A stretch of DNA of 64,000 nucleotides from Haloarcula argentinensis DSM 12282. GTDB lineage: Archaea > Halobacteriota > Halobacteria > Halobacteriales > Haloarculaceae. Position numbers and translations under genes: made by a program. Below are positions 41,256-49,748 of the stretch, in pieces (positions within the stretch are counted from its first letter, which is position 1; every line of letters starts with the position of its first letter). The notes under the pieces were generated by a model. That model worked only from the letters and a program-made list of their open reading frames with translations. It had not been told where the DNA came from and made no database searches. The DNA is taken from assembly GCA_000336895.1 (NCBI GenBank), contig AOLX01000022.1, positions 124,001 to 188,000 of the forward strand, in the 5' to 3' direction.

Positions 41256-42226
41256 GCGACCGCGCCGCTGGGTCTCGGGAGCCAGCACTCGACAGCGTTG
41301 CCCAGCCGTTTTTTACCGGCATCGCTGTGACAGACCTGAGCGCGGTGCTTGGTGCGGTGGTCTGGCTGGCGATGATAGTCACAGGCGAACTGGACGTTAT
41401 CGAACGGGCGCTCGCTCTCGCGCCGCTCGTGTTGGTCCCGCTCGCCCTCCGAACGGCGGTGACTGGAGCGTTCGAGGCACCTGTCAGTCGGCTCACGACC
41501 GCTGCCATCTGGCTCCAGCCGGTCGGCGCGCTCCTGCTCGCGGTCTCGCTGGTCGTTCCGTCACCAGCACCGCTGGCCGTCGCGCTCGCAACGCCGTGGC
41601 TGGCTGTCACCGGCCTTCTCGGACTCGCAGCGTTCGTTCGGACTTGGGCTCGGGGCGGCCTAGTGTTCCCAGAGACCGCTATCGACGCTGGCTTCGCCTA
41701 CGTCTCGGTTGGCGCGGTCGCGCTCCTGCTGGCCCATCTCGACCTGACGCTCTGGTTCGACCGCGTCATCATCCGACTCACAGCGGTCCACTTCCACTAC
41801 GCCGGGTTCGTCCTTCCAGTCGCAGCAGGACTGACCGGCCGATACCTCGGTGACCACTCGTGGGGATTCCGCACTATCGTCGGTGTCGTCCTCGTCGGTC
41901 CGGCGCTCATCGCGGTCGGAATCGCCTTCTCACCGATGGTGGAGGTCGTCGCAGTGAGCCTCTTTACCGTCGCCGTCGCGGCCTTCGGCGCTGTCGTCTT
42001 ACGCCGTGTCGTCCCTTCTTGTCCCCGGCCACAGGGGGTCCTGCTCGGCATCGCGGCTGTGGCGCTCCCGATTTCGATGGCGCTCGCGCTCGGCTACGGG
42101 GTGTCGACTTTCACTGGCCGCTCGCCGGGGCTGACAATTTCGACGATGGTTGCGCTCCACGGCTCGCTCAACGCCTTCGGGTTCGGGCTGTGTGCGACGC
42201 TCGGCTGGCGGCTTTCGGTCCCCTGA
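41252..42226 (+). CDS. YndJ-like polytopic membrane protein
   Basis: The 324 residues have about nine membrane segments. Family-like motifs are AVHFHYAGFVLPVAAGL and the C-terminal MVALHGSLNAFGFGLCATLGW, both with histidines inside the membrane that could bind metal. The biochemical role is unknown. It is co-translated with the DUF4166 gene (ATGA overlap). The partnership of these two families matches the bacterial arrangement. Confidence 0.8.
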   Translation: MSDRAAGSREPALDSVAQPFFTGIAVTDLSAVLGAVVWLAMIVTGELDVIERALALAPLVLVPLALRTAVTGAFEAPVSRLTTAAIWLQPVGALLLAVSLVVPSPAPLAVALATPWLAVTGLLGLAAFVRTWARGGLVFPETAIDAGFAYVSVGAVALLLAHLDLTLWFDRVIIRLTAVHFHYAGFVLPVAAGLTGRYLGDHSWGFRTIVGVVLVGPALIAVGIAFSPMVEVVAVSLFTVAVAAFGAVVLRRVVPSCPRPQGVLLGIAAVALPISMALALGYGVSTFTGRSPGLTISTMVALHGSLNAFGFGLCATLGWRLSVP

Positions 42227-42232
42227 CGGTAG

Positions 42233-42631
42233 TCAGTGCTCCGCTCGTTCCGGCTCTAATCGGTACCGCGTCGTCTCCTGCCCGTCGAACCGGGGACCGT
42301 TTCCGGTGGAGATGAACCCGACCGCCTCGACAGCGTCGCGGACCTCTGATTCGTCCTCTGGGAGCAGTAGTTCGACGGTCATGTGTTCCCGGCGTGCGAA
42401 CTCGATCGGGTCGGTCAGGAGTTCTTTGCAGGCGTCGCTTGACCCAGCCAGTTGCGTCACGTGGACGGTCCCACGCTCGGCGTCGAAACTCACGAACCCC
42501 ACAATGGTGTCGTCTTCCTCGGCCACGCGGACGGTACGGTCGTGGACGAGGTTTCGCATCACGTCCGGCGGCCCGTCAGCGAGGGCGGCCAGTCGTTCGG
42601 CGTCGTCCTCGATAGCGTCGCGGATATCCAT
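42233..42631 (-). CDS. GNAT-family acetyltransferase-like protein
   Basis: The 132 residues have a GNAT-like layout: DIRDAIEDDAERLAALAD at the N terminus, strand VRVAEEDDTIVGFVSFDAERGTVHVTQLAGS, then a region that should bind acetyl-CoA but is weakly conserved (SDACKELLTDPIEFARR), and a final EAVGFISTGNGPRFDG. The pyrophosphate loop (Q/RxxGxG/A) is not clear, so activity is uncertain. The start at 42631 (MDIRD) is preferred; the frame extends upstream without likeness. It is convergent with the yndJ-like gene, 6 bases apart. Confidence 0.65.
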   Translation of the reverse strand: MDIRDAIEDDAERLAALADGPPDVMRNLVHDRTVRVAEEDDTIVGFVSFDAERGTVHVTQLAGSSDACKELLTDPIEFARREHMTVELLLPEDESEVRDAVEAVGFISTGNGPRFDGQETTRYRLEPERAEH

Positions 42632-42832
42632 ACATGTGCGTGGGAACCCCACGCAAATAAACGGTGTGTCGGACGCTCCGGACTGCGTCCACCTTCGCGG
42701 CAACAGGGCTTCGCACGACGGAATCTGCCGGTCGCTGTCGACAGTGAGACGCGGTCACAGATGAACACAGTTATCCCGAGCGACGGATAACGCGAGGGCA
42801 ATGGTTCACGTACACACGGGCACGGTGGTAGC

Positions 42833-44008
42833 ATGCGCGTAGTCGCCAAATTCGGTGGGACGAGCCTCGGCAGCGGCGACCGCATCAACCGGGCCGCGGA
42901 CTCGATTGCCGCTGCTGTCCAGCAGGGCCACGAGGTCGCGGTCGTCGCCTCGGCGATGGGCAACACGACCGACGAACTGCTCGACGAGATCAACTACGAC
43001 GCCGACTCCGCGGACCGCGCCGAAATCGTCTCGATGGGCGAACGGACCTCCGTTCGGATGCTCAAGGGTGCACTTGCCGCCCGCGGTATCGAGGCGGTCT
43101 TTCTTGAACCCGGCAGCGAGGACTGGCCGATCATCACTGACGAGTACGGCGAGGTCGACGTCGAGGAGACACAGAAGCGTGCCCACGCGCTGGCCGGCCA
43201 GCTCAAGGACGTCGTCCCGGTCATCACAGGCTTCCTCGCGGAGGACTACCAGGGCAACGTGACGACGCTCGGTCGTGGTGGCTCCGACACGAGCGCCGTG
43301 ATGATGGGCGACTACATGGACGCCGACGAAGTCGTCATCGTCACCGACGTCGAGGGCGTCATGACCGGTGACCCCCGCGTCGTCGAAGGTGCTCGGAACG
43401 TCGGCAAAATCTCCGTCGACGAACTCCGTTCGCTGTCGTTCCGCGGGGCCGAGGTGGTCGCGCCGTCAGCGCTGTCGTACAAGAGCGACGACCTCGGCGT
43501 TCGGGTCGTCCACTACCAGCACGGCGACTTGCTCTCCGGTGGCACCTCTATCGAGGGTGAGTTCCAGAACCTCATCGACCTGCAGGAACAGCCAATCGCC
43601 TGTGTGACCGTCGCCGGCCGGGCCATCCGGAACAGCCCGGGCATCCTCGCGGACCTGTCGGGCGCTATCGCGGATGAGGACATCAACATCGAGGCCAACT
43701 CCTCGGGGATGGACTCGCTGACGTTCTACGTCGACGAAGACGACGCCGAGGAAGCCGAGGCGCTGCTGCACGCCCGCATCGTCGACGACGAGACGCTCTC
43801 GTCGGTCACCGTCGAGGATGATATCGCCGTCATCCGCGTCACCGGTGGCGACCCGAGCCAGTCGGCGCTCGCGCATCAGGTCGTCGAACCGCTGGCCGAC
43901 GCCCACATCCACCTCTACGACGTGATTACGTCCGCCACGTCGGTCTCCGTGTTCGTTCCGTGGGAGGACCGCGAACAGGCCCTCTCGCTCGTGCAGGACG
44001 TGTTCTGA
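42833..44008 (+). CDS. lysC: Aspartate kinase
   Basis: This is the first step of the aspartate family (threonine, methionine, lysine). The 391 residues include an N-terminal VVAKFGGTSLGSGDRI, VVASAMGNTTDELL, TLGRGGSDTSAVMMGDYMDADEVVIVTDVEGVMTGDPR, and two ACT domains (CVTVAGRAIRNSPGILADLSGAIADEDINIEANSSG and IAVIRVTGGDPSQSALAHQVVEPLADAHI) for feedback control. The ATG at 42833 begins the conserved core. It is divergent from the acetyltransferase gene. Confidence 0.95.
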   Translation: MRVVAKFGGTSLGSGDRINRAADSIAAAVQQGHEVAVVASAMGNTTDELLDEINYDADSADRAEIVSMGERTSVRMLKGALAARGIEAVFLEPGSEDWPIITDEYGEVDVEETQKRAHALAGQLKDVVPVITGFLAEDYQGNVTTLGRGGSDTSAVMMGDYMDADEVVIVTDVEGVMTGDPRVVEGARNVGKISVDELRSLSFRGAEVVAPSALSYKSDDLGVRVVHYQHGDLLSGGTSIEGEFQNLIDLQEQPIACVTVAGRAIRNSPGILADLSGAIADEDINIEANSSGMDSLTFYVDEDDAEEAEALLHARIVDDETLSSVTVEDDIAVIRVTGGDPSQSALAHQVVEPLADAHIHLYDVITSATSVSVFVPWEDREQALSLVQDVF

Positions 44009-44022
44009 ACGCTGGGTTCTTT

Positions 44023-44691
44023 TTAATCGGTCGAGGAGGCCTGCTCGAACCGGCTCGCGGGCAGCAGGAGTTCGCTGACTTCGGGAAGGTGTTTCAGGTT
44101 GTAGACGATCTTCGCGTCGTCAGACACCGGTGCGGCGATACACGACAGGCGAATCCCCTTCTCTGTGAGTTCTGGCGGCAGGATGTGGCTCGCCGGCGAC
44201 GGCATCTCGCCGTCGACGACTGCCACCGCACAGTTCGTACACGCGCCGCCGCGGCAGGCAAACGGCCACGCAAAGCCGTTCTTTTCGGCCGCTTCCAGCA
44301 ACGTGTCGTTTGGGTCGACGTAGAACCGTCCGAAATCAGACGACTGCAGGTTCGCGTCGGCGGCTTTCGCGAACAGGTCCTCGTCTTCGAGTGCCCAGCC
44401 GTGGTCCTCCAGCACCTCGAAGTTGAGAAACTCCACCATCGGGTCGTCCGGTTCTGGCGGGGCTTCCTCGGTCTCGGACCCGGATTCGGCCGTCGGTGAC
44501 TTGTCCGGCAGCGGGTCCCCGGGCTCGTAGCCGTTCTGTAGTCGCTCGTAGGCGTCTTTGACCGTCTGGAACTCGGCCGTCGAGCCGCCCTGATCCGGGT
44601 GGGCTTCCTTCACCCGCTCGCGGTACGCGTCGACGATCTCCCCGTCGTCCGCGTCCGGCGGAATTCCGAGGACCTCAAATGGGGACTCCAC
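44023..44691 (-). CDS. J-domain/2Fe-2S ferredoxin fusion
   Basis: The 222 residues have two domains. The N-terminal 60 form a DnaJ-type J-domain (PFEVLGIPPDADDGEIVDAYRERVKEAHPDQGG, HPD motif intact). After an acidic linker (about 70-105) comes a plant-type 2Fe-2S ferredoxin with CRGGACTNCAV and a fourth cysteine in IRLSCIA. The fusion is known in haloarchaea, where it may deliver a cluster or electrons while docking an Hsp70. It lies convergent with lysC, 14 bases from its stop. Confidence 0.88.
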   Translation of the reverse strand: MESPFEVLGIPPDADDGEIVDAYRERVKEAHPDQGGSTAEFQTVKDAYERLQNGYEPGDPLPDKSPTAESGSETEEAPPEPDDPMVEFLNFEVLEDHGWALEDEDLFAKAADANLQSSDFGRFYVDPNDTLLEAAEKNGFAWPFACRGGACTNCAVAVVDGEMPSPASHILPPELTEKGIRLSCIAAPVSDDAKIVYNLKHLPEVSELLLPASRFEQASSTD

Positions 44692-44781
44692 ACCACACGA
44701 TAGCGGTCACGGACATAAATTCCCTCCTCCAGCTGCAGTTTCTGCAGGCTGCCGGCGACGGGCGACGCGCAGTTCCTATGG

Positions 44782-45480
<699 letters not shown>

Positions 45481-45562
45481 TGCTAGTGTCTATCCCCTGT
45501 GGGGTCTTGAGTGTCGGTCCTGGCTCAGTATCTGTGTCCGTGGTGCGTTTGCTGCCATCCGC

Positions 45563-46171
45563 TCACTCCCCGTTGTACACTGCCACGTCAAACTCGCCCG
45601 CTGACCCCGTGACGCCGGCCGAACAGACGGCGTGTTCGTACTTGTGGTCGTACACCTCGCGGGCTACCTCGCTGGCGTCAGTCGCGCCCAGGTCGAACGC
45701 CGTCGGGCTGTTCTCCTCGTATGTCGCCACAAGCGTCGGCTCGGTGACCTCCTCGACGAGCAGCGCGTCCCGGCGGACGGTCCCGATGACTGCGCCCGGT
45801 CCGTCAGCGTTCGTCGTCGGGTCCGGCGCGTCGACACCGACGATACCGGCGACCCGCGGCGTGTCGTAGTCGTCCTTCTCGAAGTCGAGCGAGAGGAGCG
45901 GCTCCGCGATGGCGTCCCGCGCCGGATAGCCCAGTTCGAGCTTTTCGGCGATTGGGTCGACGTGAGAGCCGTTACCGACGACCGCGCCGCGCTCGGTGAC
46001 GCGGACGCCGTTGTAGGAGATATATGGGTTGTCCGTCTCCGGCGCGTCCGGCGTCGGTTCGACGGTCACTGTCCCGTCGCGCTTGACTGCTTGGCGGTTG
46101 GGGAATGAGCGCGAAGAGACGCGGTACGCACCGACTTCGGGACTGACGACGACGAATCGTCCAACGTACAT
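45563..46171 (-). CDS. purO: Archaeal IMP cyclohydrolase
   Basis: This is the last step of purine biosynthesis, FAICAR to IMP, in archaea that use PurO in place of the PurH cyclohydrolase domain. The 202 residues fit the family: [69 protein letters not shown] and [15 protein letters not shown]. The ATG at 46171 gives the family start. Monocistronic. Confidence 0.92.
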   Translation of the reverse strand: MYVGRFVVVSPEVGAYRVSSRSFPNRQAVKRDGTVTVEPTPDAPETDNPYISYNGVRVTERGAVVGNGSHVDPIAEKLELGYPARDAIAEPLLSLDFEKDDYDTPRVAGIVGVDAPDPTTNADGPGAVIGTVRRDALLVEEVTEPTLVATYEENSPTAFDLGATDASEVAREVYDHKYEHAVCSAGVTGSAGEFDVAVYNGE

Positions 46172-46340
46172 ACGCGAGTGTGCACAGCACCCCGAAAAAG
46201 CGCTGTCGATGTCTGGCCGTCTGGCGTAGCCATGACGCTATTGTTCTCCTGGCGGTGTTGTGTGGGCTGCTGACACGCTTCATGTCCGACCGAATCGCGC
46301 AACGCTTACAAAGGGGCACCCGATACTGTAGAGTGCGCAC

Positions 46341-46413
46341 AGTCCATTGGGGTAGTGGCCAATCCTGAAGCCTTCTGGGGGCTTCGACCCTGGTTCGAAT
46401 CCAGGATGGACTA
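46341..46413 (+). tRNA. tRNA-Gln (anticodon CTG)
   Basis: The 73 bases have a 7-bp acceptor (AGTCCAT/ATGGACT), a D-arm with GGGTAGTGGCCA, an anticodon arm AAGCC-TTCTGGG-GGCTT (anticodon CTG), a short variable loop and a T-arm CCTGG-TTCGAAT-CCAGG. The final discriminator base is A. CCA is not encoded. No intron is visible. The T-arm sequence recurs in a hairpin at 46457-46510. Confidence 0.95.
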
Positions 46414-46456
46414 TTTCTGTGGCGAGCAAACTCGTGAGCGATAGCGTCGTAATTGC

Positions 46457-46510
46457 TGGATTCGAGCCTTGGAAGGCGAACGAAGCGAGTCTTCCTCTGG
46501 TTCGAATCCA
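46457..46510. repeat. Long hairpin carrying a tRNA T-arm-like sequence
   Basis: TGGATTCGAGCC (46457-46468) pairs with GGTTCGAATCCA (46499-46510) over 12 positions with one G-U. Inside, GGAAG/CTTCC (46471-46475/46491-46495) extends the stem. The right arm repeats CTGGTTCGAATCCA of the tRNA-Gln T-arm (46389-46402). It may be a leftover of an integration at the tRNA or a processed-transcript end. Confidence 0.6.
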
Positions 46511-46534
46511 TGCGGAACAGGTGTGACACGGGTC

Positions 46535-46554
46535 TGGCAAGCACTCGCTTGCCA
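46535..46554. terminator. Perfect 8-bp hairpin before the stress protein gene
   Basis: TGGCAAGC-ACTC-GCTTGCCA (46535-46554) is a perfect stem with a tetraloop, 34 bases before the next ATG. It is not followed by a T-run, so it could equally act in the leader of the next mRNA. Confidence 0.35.
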
Positions 46555-46588
46555 CTGGCTACTTGTAGCTACCTCCCAGAGAAAACAT

Positions 46589-47020
46589 ATGGCACCGACA
46601 CACGTCCTCGTCCCGCTGGACGGGTCACCGCTGGCTGACGAGGCGCTGACGTACGCGCTGGAGACGTTCGACTGCCGGATTACAGTCCTGAACGTCGTCG
46701 CGCCACTCGATACGGGGATGAGCGAGGGTGGCATGCTCGAGCCGGATGCGGATCGCCGGGCGGCAGCCGACGAGCGGGCCGCGAAGCTTGTCGACCGGGC
46801 GTCACAGCAGGCTAGCGAGGCCGGCCAACAGGTCGAGACGGCCGTCGAGACCGGTGACCCGGCCGAGACGATTCTGGACTACGTTGAGGCGACCGACGTA
46901 GATCAGGTGGCGATGGGTGGTCACGGCGGGACGCGAAACGAGATCGCCCGCCGATTGCTCGGAACGGTGGCGACGGCGGTCGTCAGTGAAGCGCCGGTGA
47001 CGGTGACGGTCGTCCGGTAG
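46589..47020 (+). CDS. Universal stress protein
   Basis: This 143-residue single USP domain has the family start THVLVPLDGSPLADEALTYAL, a middle acidic helix, and the ATP-binding motif GGHGGTRNEIARRLLGTVATAVVSEAPVTVTVV (GxxG-9x-G-S/T type with GTVA). It probably binds nucleotide. Its start at 46589 has no clear Shine-Dalgarno and lies just past two hairpins. Convergent with the phosphate permease. Confidence 0.9.
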   Translation: MAPTHVLVPLDGSPLADEALTYALETFDCRITVLNVVAPLDTGMSEGGMLEPDADRRAAADERAAKLVDRASQQASEAGQQVETAVETGDPAETILDYVEATDVDQVAMGGHGGTRNEIARRLLGTVATAVVSEAPVTVTVVR

Positions 47021-47061
47021 TCACGGACGTCGACGACCCGGACGCAGCACGCGGGCACTCT

Positions 47062-48255
47062 TCAGGCTTGGCTGCCGAGGACCGCTTCCAGCACCTGATA
47101 CAGGCCGAAGCCGATCACGACGCTGGTGACGAGCGTGATGAGCCAGAATCCGACAGTCACACCTATTTTCCGGCGAGAGACGCCGGCAGAACCGCCGACC
47201 AGGCCGCCGCCGATGACGCCGGAGATGATGATGTTGTTGAACGAGATGGGGATCCCCAGCGCGATAGCGGCCTGCGCGATGATGAAGCCGGGGACCAGCG
47301 CCGCGATGGAGCGGCGGACGCCGAGTTGCGCGTATTCGCGGGAGGTCGCCTGTAGCAGGCGGGGCGCGCCCATCCACGCACCGCCGAGGATACCCACTGC
47401 GCCGAGCGCCAGCAACACGAACCCGGGCAGACCGAGTTCGGCGCGGTAGAGGTTTTCGAGTGGCCCGGTCGCGAGGCCGACCTGACTGCCGCCACTGGAG
47501 AAGGCGACGACACTGCCGAGAACGACGAGAAAGGTCTTGATGCCCTTGTCGACCGAGGCCTGCGTCTGCAGGCGGATGTAGTAAAAGCTCCCGGCGGCGA
47601 CCAGCAGTGTCGCGCCGACAGCCGCGATATCCGTGCCGGCGACCATCGCAGCAAAACCGGCCAGTGAGCCCTGTTCGGTGCCGGCCGGTGACGGGATGAT
47701 GCTCAACTGGACGTTGGCGACGATACCACCGACGACGCCGGCGAGCAGCGGGACGCCGACCGTCTCGGGGATGTCATCCCGACGCAACACAGTCGCGGTG
47801 AGATAGGCCAGGCTCCCCGAGACAGGCGGGACGAGCAGCCAGAACGTGGCGATACGGCGGTAGGTGTCGAACACTGGGTCGCCCCCGAGCGAGAGGCCGA
47901 CGCCGACCATCGCGCCCGTCGTCGCGAACGCCGCTGGAACGGGATAGCCTGAGTAGATACCAAAGGCCATGAATCCGGTCGCAGTCAACAGCCCGGCGAC
48001 GGCTGCGAGCGAGGTGATCGCGACGCCATCGATGAGGCCAGCGCCGACCGTTTCCGAGATACTGCCCCCCTGAGTCAGTGCGCCCATTGCGGCGAGAATT
48101 CCGATAAGGAAGGCGGCGCGCATCGTCGAGATAGCGTTCGCACCGATAGCCGGGGCGAACGGCGGTGAGTTGCTGTTCGCACCGAGTGTCCAGGCTGTCA
48201 CCAGCCCAGTAACCGTCGCGAGGGCGACCAGCGCCCAGAAGACGACGGTGGTCAC
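47062..48255 (-). CDS. PiT-type inorganic phosphate permease
   Basis: The 397 residues have about ten membrane segments. The two PiT repeats are visible, each around a conserved NxxxxxxxP-like segment: GANSNSPPFAPAIGANAIS in the N-terminal half and FSSGGSQVGLATGP with GIPISFNNIIISG in the C-terminal half. It imports phosphate with a cation, here probably sodium. The ATG at 48255 was chosen as the first start before a membrane segment. Monocistronic, divergent from the BMP lipoprotein gene. Confidence 0.85.
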   Translation of the reverse strand: MTTVVFWALVALATVTGLVTAWTLGANSNSPPFAPAIGANAISTMRAAFLIGILAAMGALTQGGSISETVGAGLIDGVAITSLAAVAGLLTATGFMAFGIYSGYPVPAAFATTGAMVGVGLSLGGDPVFDTYRRIATFWLLVPPVSGSLAYLTATVLRRDDIPETVGVPLLAGVVGGIVANVQLSIIPSPAGTEQGSLAGFAAMVAGTDIAAVGATLLVAAGSFYYIRLQTQASVDKGIKTFLVVLGSVVAFSSGGSQVGLATGPLENLYRAELGLPGFVLLALGAVGILGGAWMGAPRLLQATSREYAQLGVRRSIAALVPGFIIAQAAIALGIPISFNNIIISGVIGGGLVGGSAGVSRRKIGVTVGFWLITLVTSVVIGFGLYQVLEAVLGSQA

Positions 48256-48429
48256 CGCGTGTTGGGTCCCGTCAGGGCCTGCCAGTTGCTGCTGTGTGAA
48301 CGCGACCAGACTGTCATTGCCAGCCGTTCACACCCAGTACATAAAATGCCCGCGGCGTCGGTATCGAAAGTCGATCGGCCCGCCTTGCCGTGATTTGTCG
48401 CCGATGTGGCGAATGTGCGACACCGAAGT

Positions 48430-48435
48430 CTTTAA
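48430..48435 (+). promoter_or_regulatory. TATA-like box of the BMP operon
   Basis: TTTAAC within CCGAAGTCTTTAACGCC lies about 28 bases before the ATG at 48461, giving an almost leaderless transcript. Confidence 0.5.
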
Positions 48436-48460
48436 CGCCTATCGACACCGCTGGTGGGAC

Positions 48461-49576
48461 ATGTCACAGCGCAGACGCACGTTCATCAGTAGTGTTGGTA
48501 CCGCAACTGCAATCGGGTTAGCTGGATGCCTCGGTGGCGATGGCGGCGATGGCAGCGGCGGTGACGGTGGGGACACCGACAGCGATGGTGGCGACGGCGA
48601 CAGCGGTCCGGCCGCCCGTGTCGGAATGGTGTACGCGACGGGCGGACTCGGTGACGGGTCGTTCAACGACCAGGCCCAGACCGGCGCTATCCGATCAGCG
48701 GACGAGCTAAACATCGAATACGACGAGTCTCAGCCGGAAGCAGTACAGGACTTCGGCAGCCTCCAACAGCAGTACGCGCAGTCCTCGAACCCGGACTACG
48801 ACCTCGTCTGTTGTATCGGCTTCCTGCAGGCGGACGCCCTCACGGAGACCGCCAGCCAATACCCCGAGCAGGACTTCATGATCGTTGACTCCGTCGTCGA
48901 GGCGGACAACGTCGGCTCCTACGTGTTCGGTGAGCATCAGGGCTCGTTCCTCATTGGATTGATGGCCGCGAAGCTGACCAGTCAGGACTTCTCGGCTGGC
49001 ACCGGCTCCACGCAAAGTGACTCCACGAGCGTCGGCTTCGTCGGCGGCGTCGAGGGCGACCTCATCGGCCGCTTCGAAGCCGGCTACAAAGCTGGCGTCA
49101 AGCACGCGGAGGAAGACGTTGATGTCCAGACAGCCTACGTTGGCGACTTCAACGATCCCTCCGGAGGGCAGGAGGCGGCCCTCTCGATGTACGAATCGGG
49201 TGCGGATATCGTCTACCACGCGGCCGGTAACACCGGGACTGGCGTGTTCCGTGCGGCTCAGGAGGCGGAGCGCTTCGCAGTCGGCGTCGACCGCGACCAG
49301 TCGGTCACGAAATCGGACTTCAGCGATGTCATCCTCGCGAGTATGGTCAAACGCGTCGACAACGCGGTGTACACGTCGGTCGAATCGGTCGTCAACGACA
49401 ACTTCGAGGGCGGTGCTGTGAACACGCTCGGCCTCGAACAGAACGGTGTTGAAGCGGTGTACGGCCAGCAGCTTGGCTCGGAGATCCCACAGGGCGTCAA
49501 AGACGAGGTGTCCGAGATCCGCCAGAGCATCATCGACGGCGACATCAGCGTGCCGACTGACCCTGACAACGTCTGA
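48461..49576 (+). CDS. BMP-family substrate-binding lipoprotein (Tat-exported)
   Basis: This is the binding protein of an ABC importer; BMP-family members usually bind nucleosides. The 371 residues start MSQRRRTFISSVGTATAIGLAGCLGG, a twin-arginine signal with lipobox LAGC. A Gly/Asp linker anchors it to the membrane outer face. The body has VGMVYATGGLGDGSFNDQAQ, CCIGFLQADAL, YVFGEHQGSFLIGLMAAK, GFVGGVEGDLIGRFEAGYKAG, HAAGNTGTGVF and GVDRDQSV, which fit PurR-like BMP folds. The operon continues after a 172-base gap with ATPase and permeases. Confidence 0.92.
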   Translation: MSQRRRTFISSVGTATAIGLAGCLGGDGGDGSGGDGGDTDSDGGDGDSGPAARVGMVYATGGLGDGSFNDQAQTGAIRSADELNIEYDESQPEAVQDFGSLQQQYAQSSNPDYDLVCCIGFLQADALTETASQYPEQDFMIVDSVVEADNVGSYVFGEHQGSFLIGLMAAKLTSQDFSAGTGSTQSDSTSVGFVGGVEGDLIGRFEAGYKAGVKHAEEDVDVQTAYVGDFNDPSGGQEAALSMYESGADIVYHAAGNTGTGVFRAAQEAERFAVGVDRDQSVTKSDFSDVILASMVKRVDNAVYTSVESVVNDNFEGGAVNTLGLEQNGVEAVYGQQLGSEIPQGVKDEVSEIRQSIIDGDISVPTDPDNV

Positions 49577-49748
49577 GACCGGTTGTTAGAGCGATTTGCC
49601 GTCTGTTCCGCCCCCGCGGTCGGAACTATCCGAAAATAATATCAACAATCCGTCTGAGTCACCGCGACCACACACGCAGTTGCCGCATATTTTTGCCAGA
49701 CATGTGGAACCGTGAAGTTAAAACACCGGGACGGTAACGGCTCAGAGT

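Noticed and set aside
42290..42312. ORB-like TCCACCGGAAACGG within the acetyltransferase gene
   Set aside because: The core matches but it is followed by TCCCC rather than a G-string; one such match is expected by chance.
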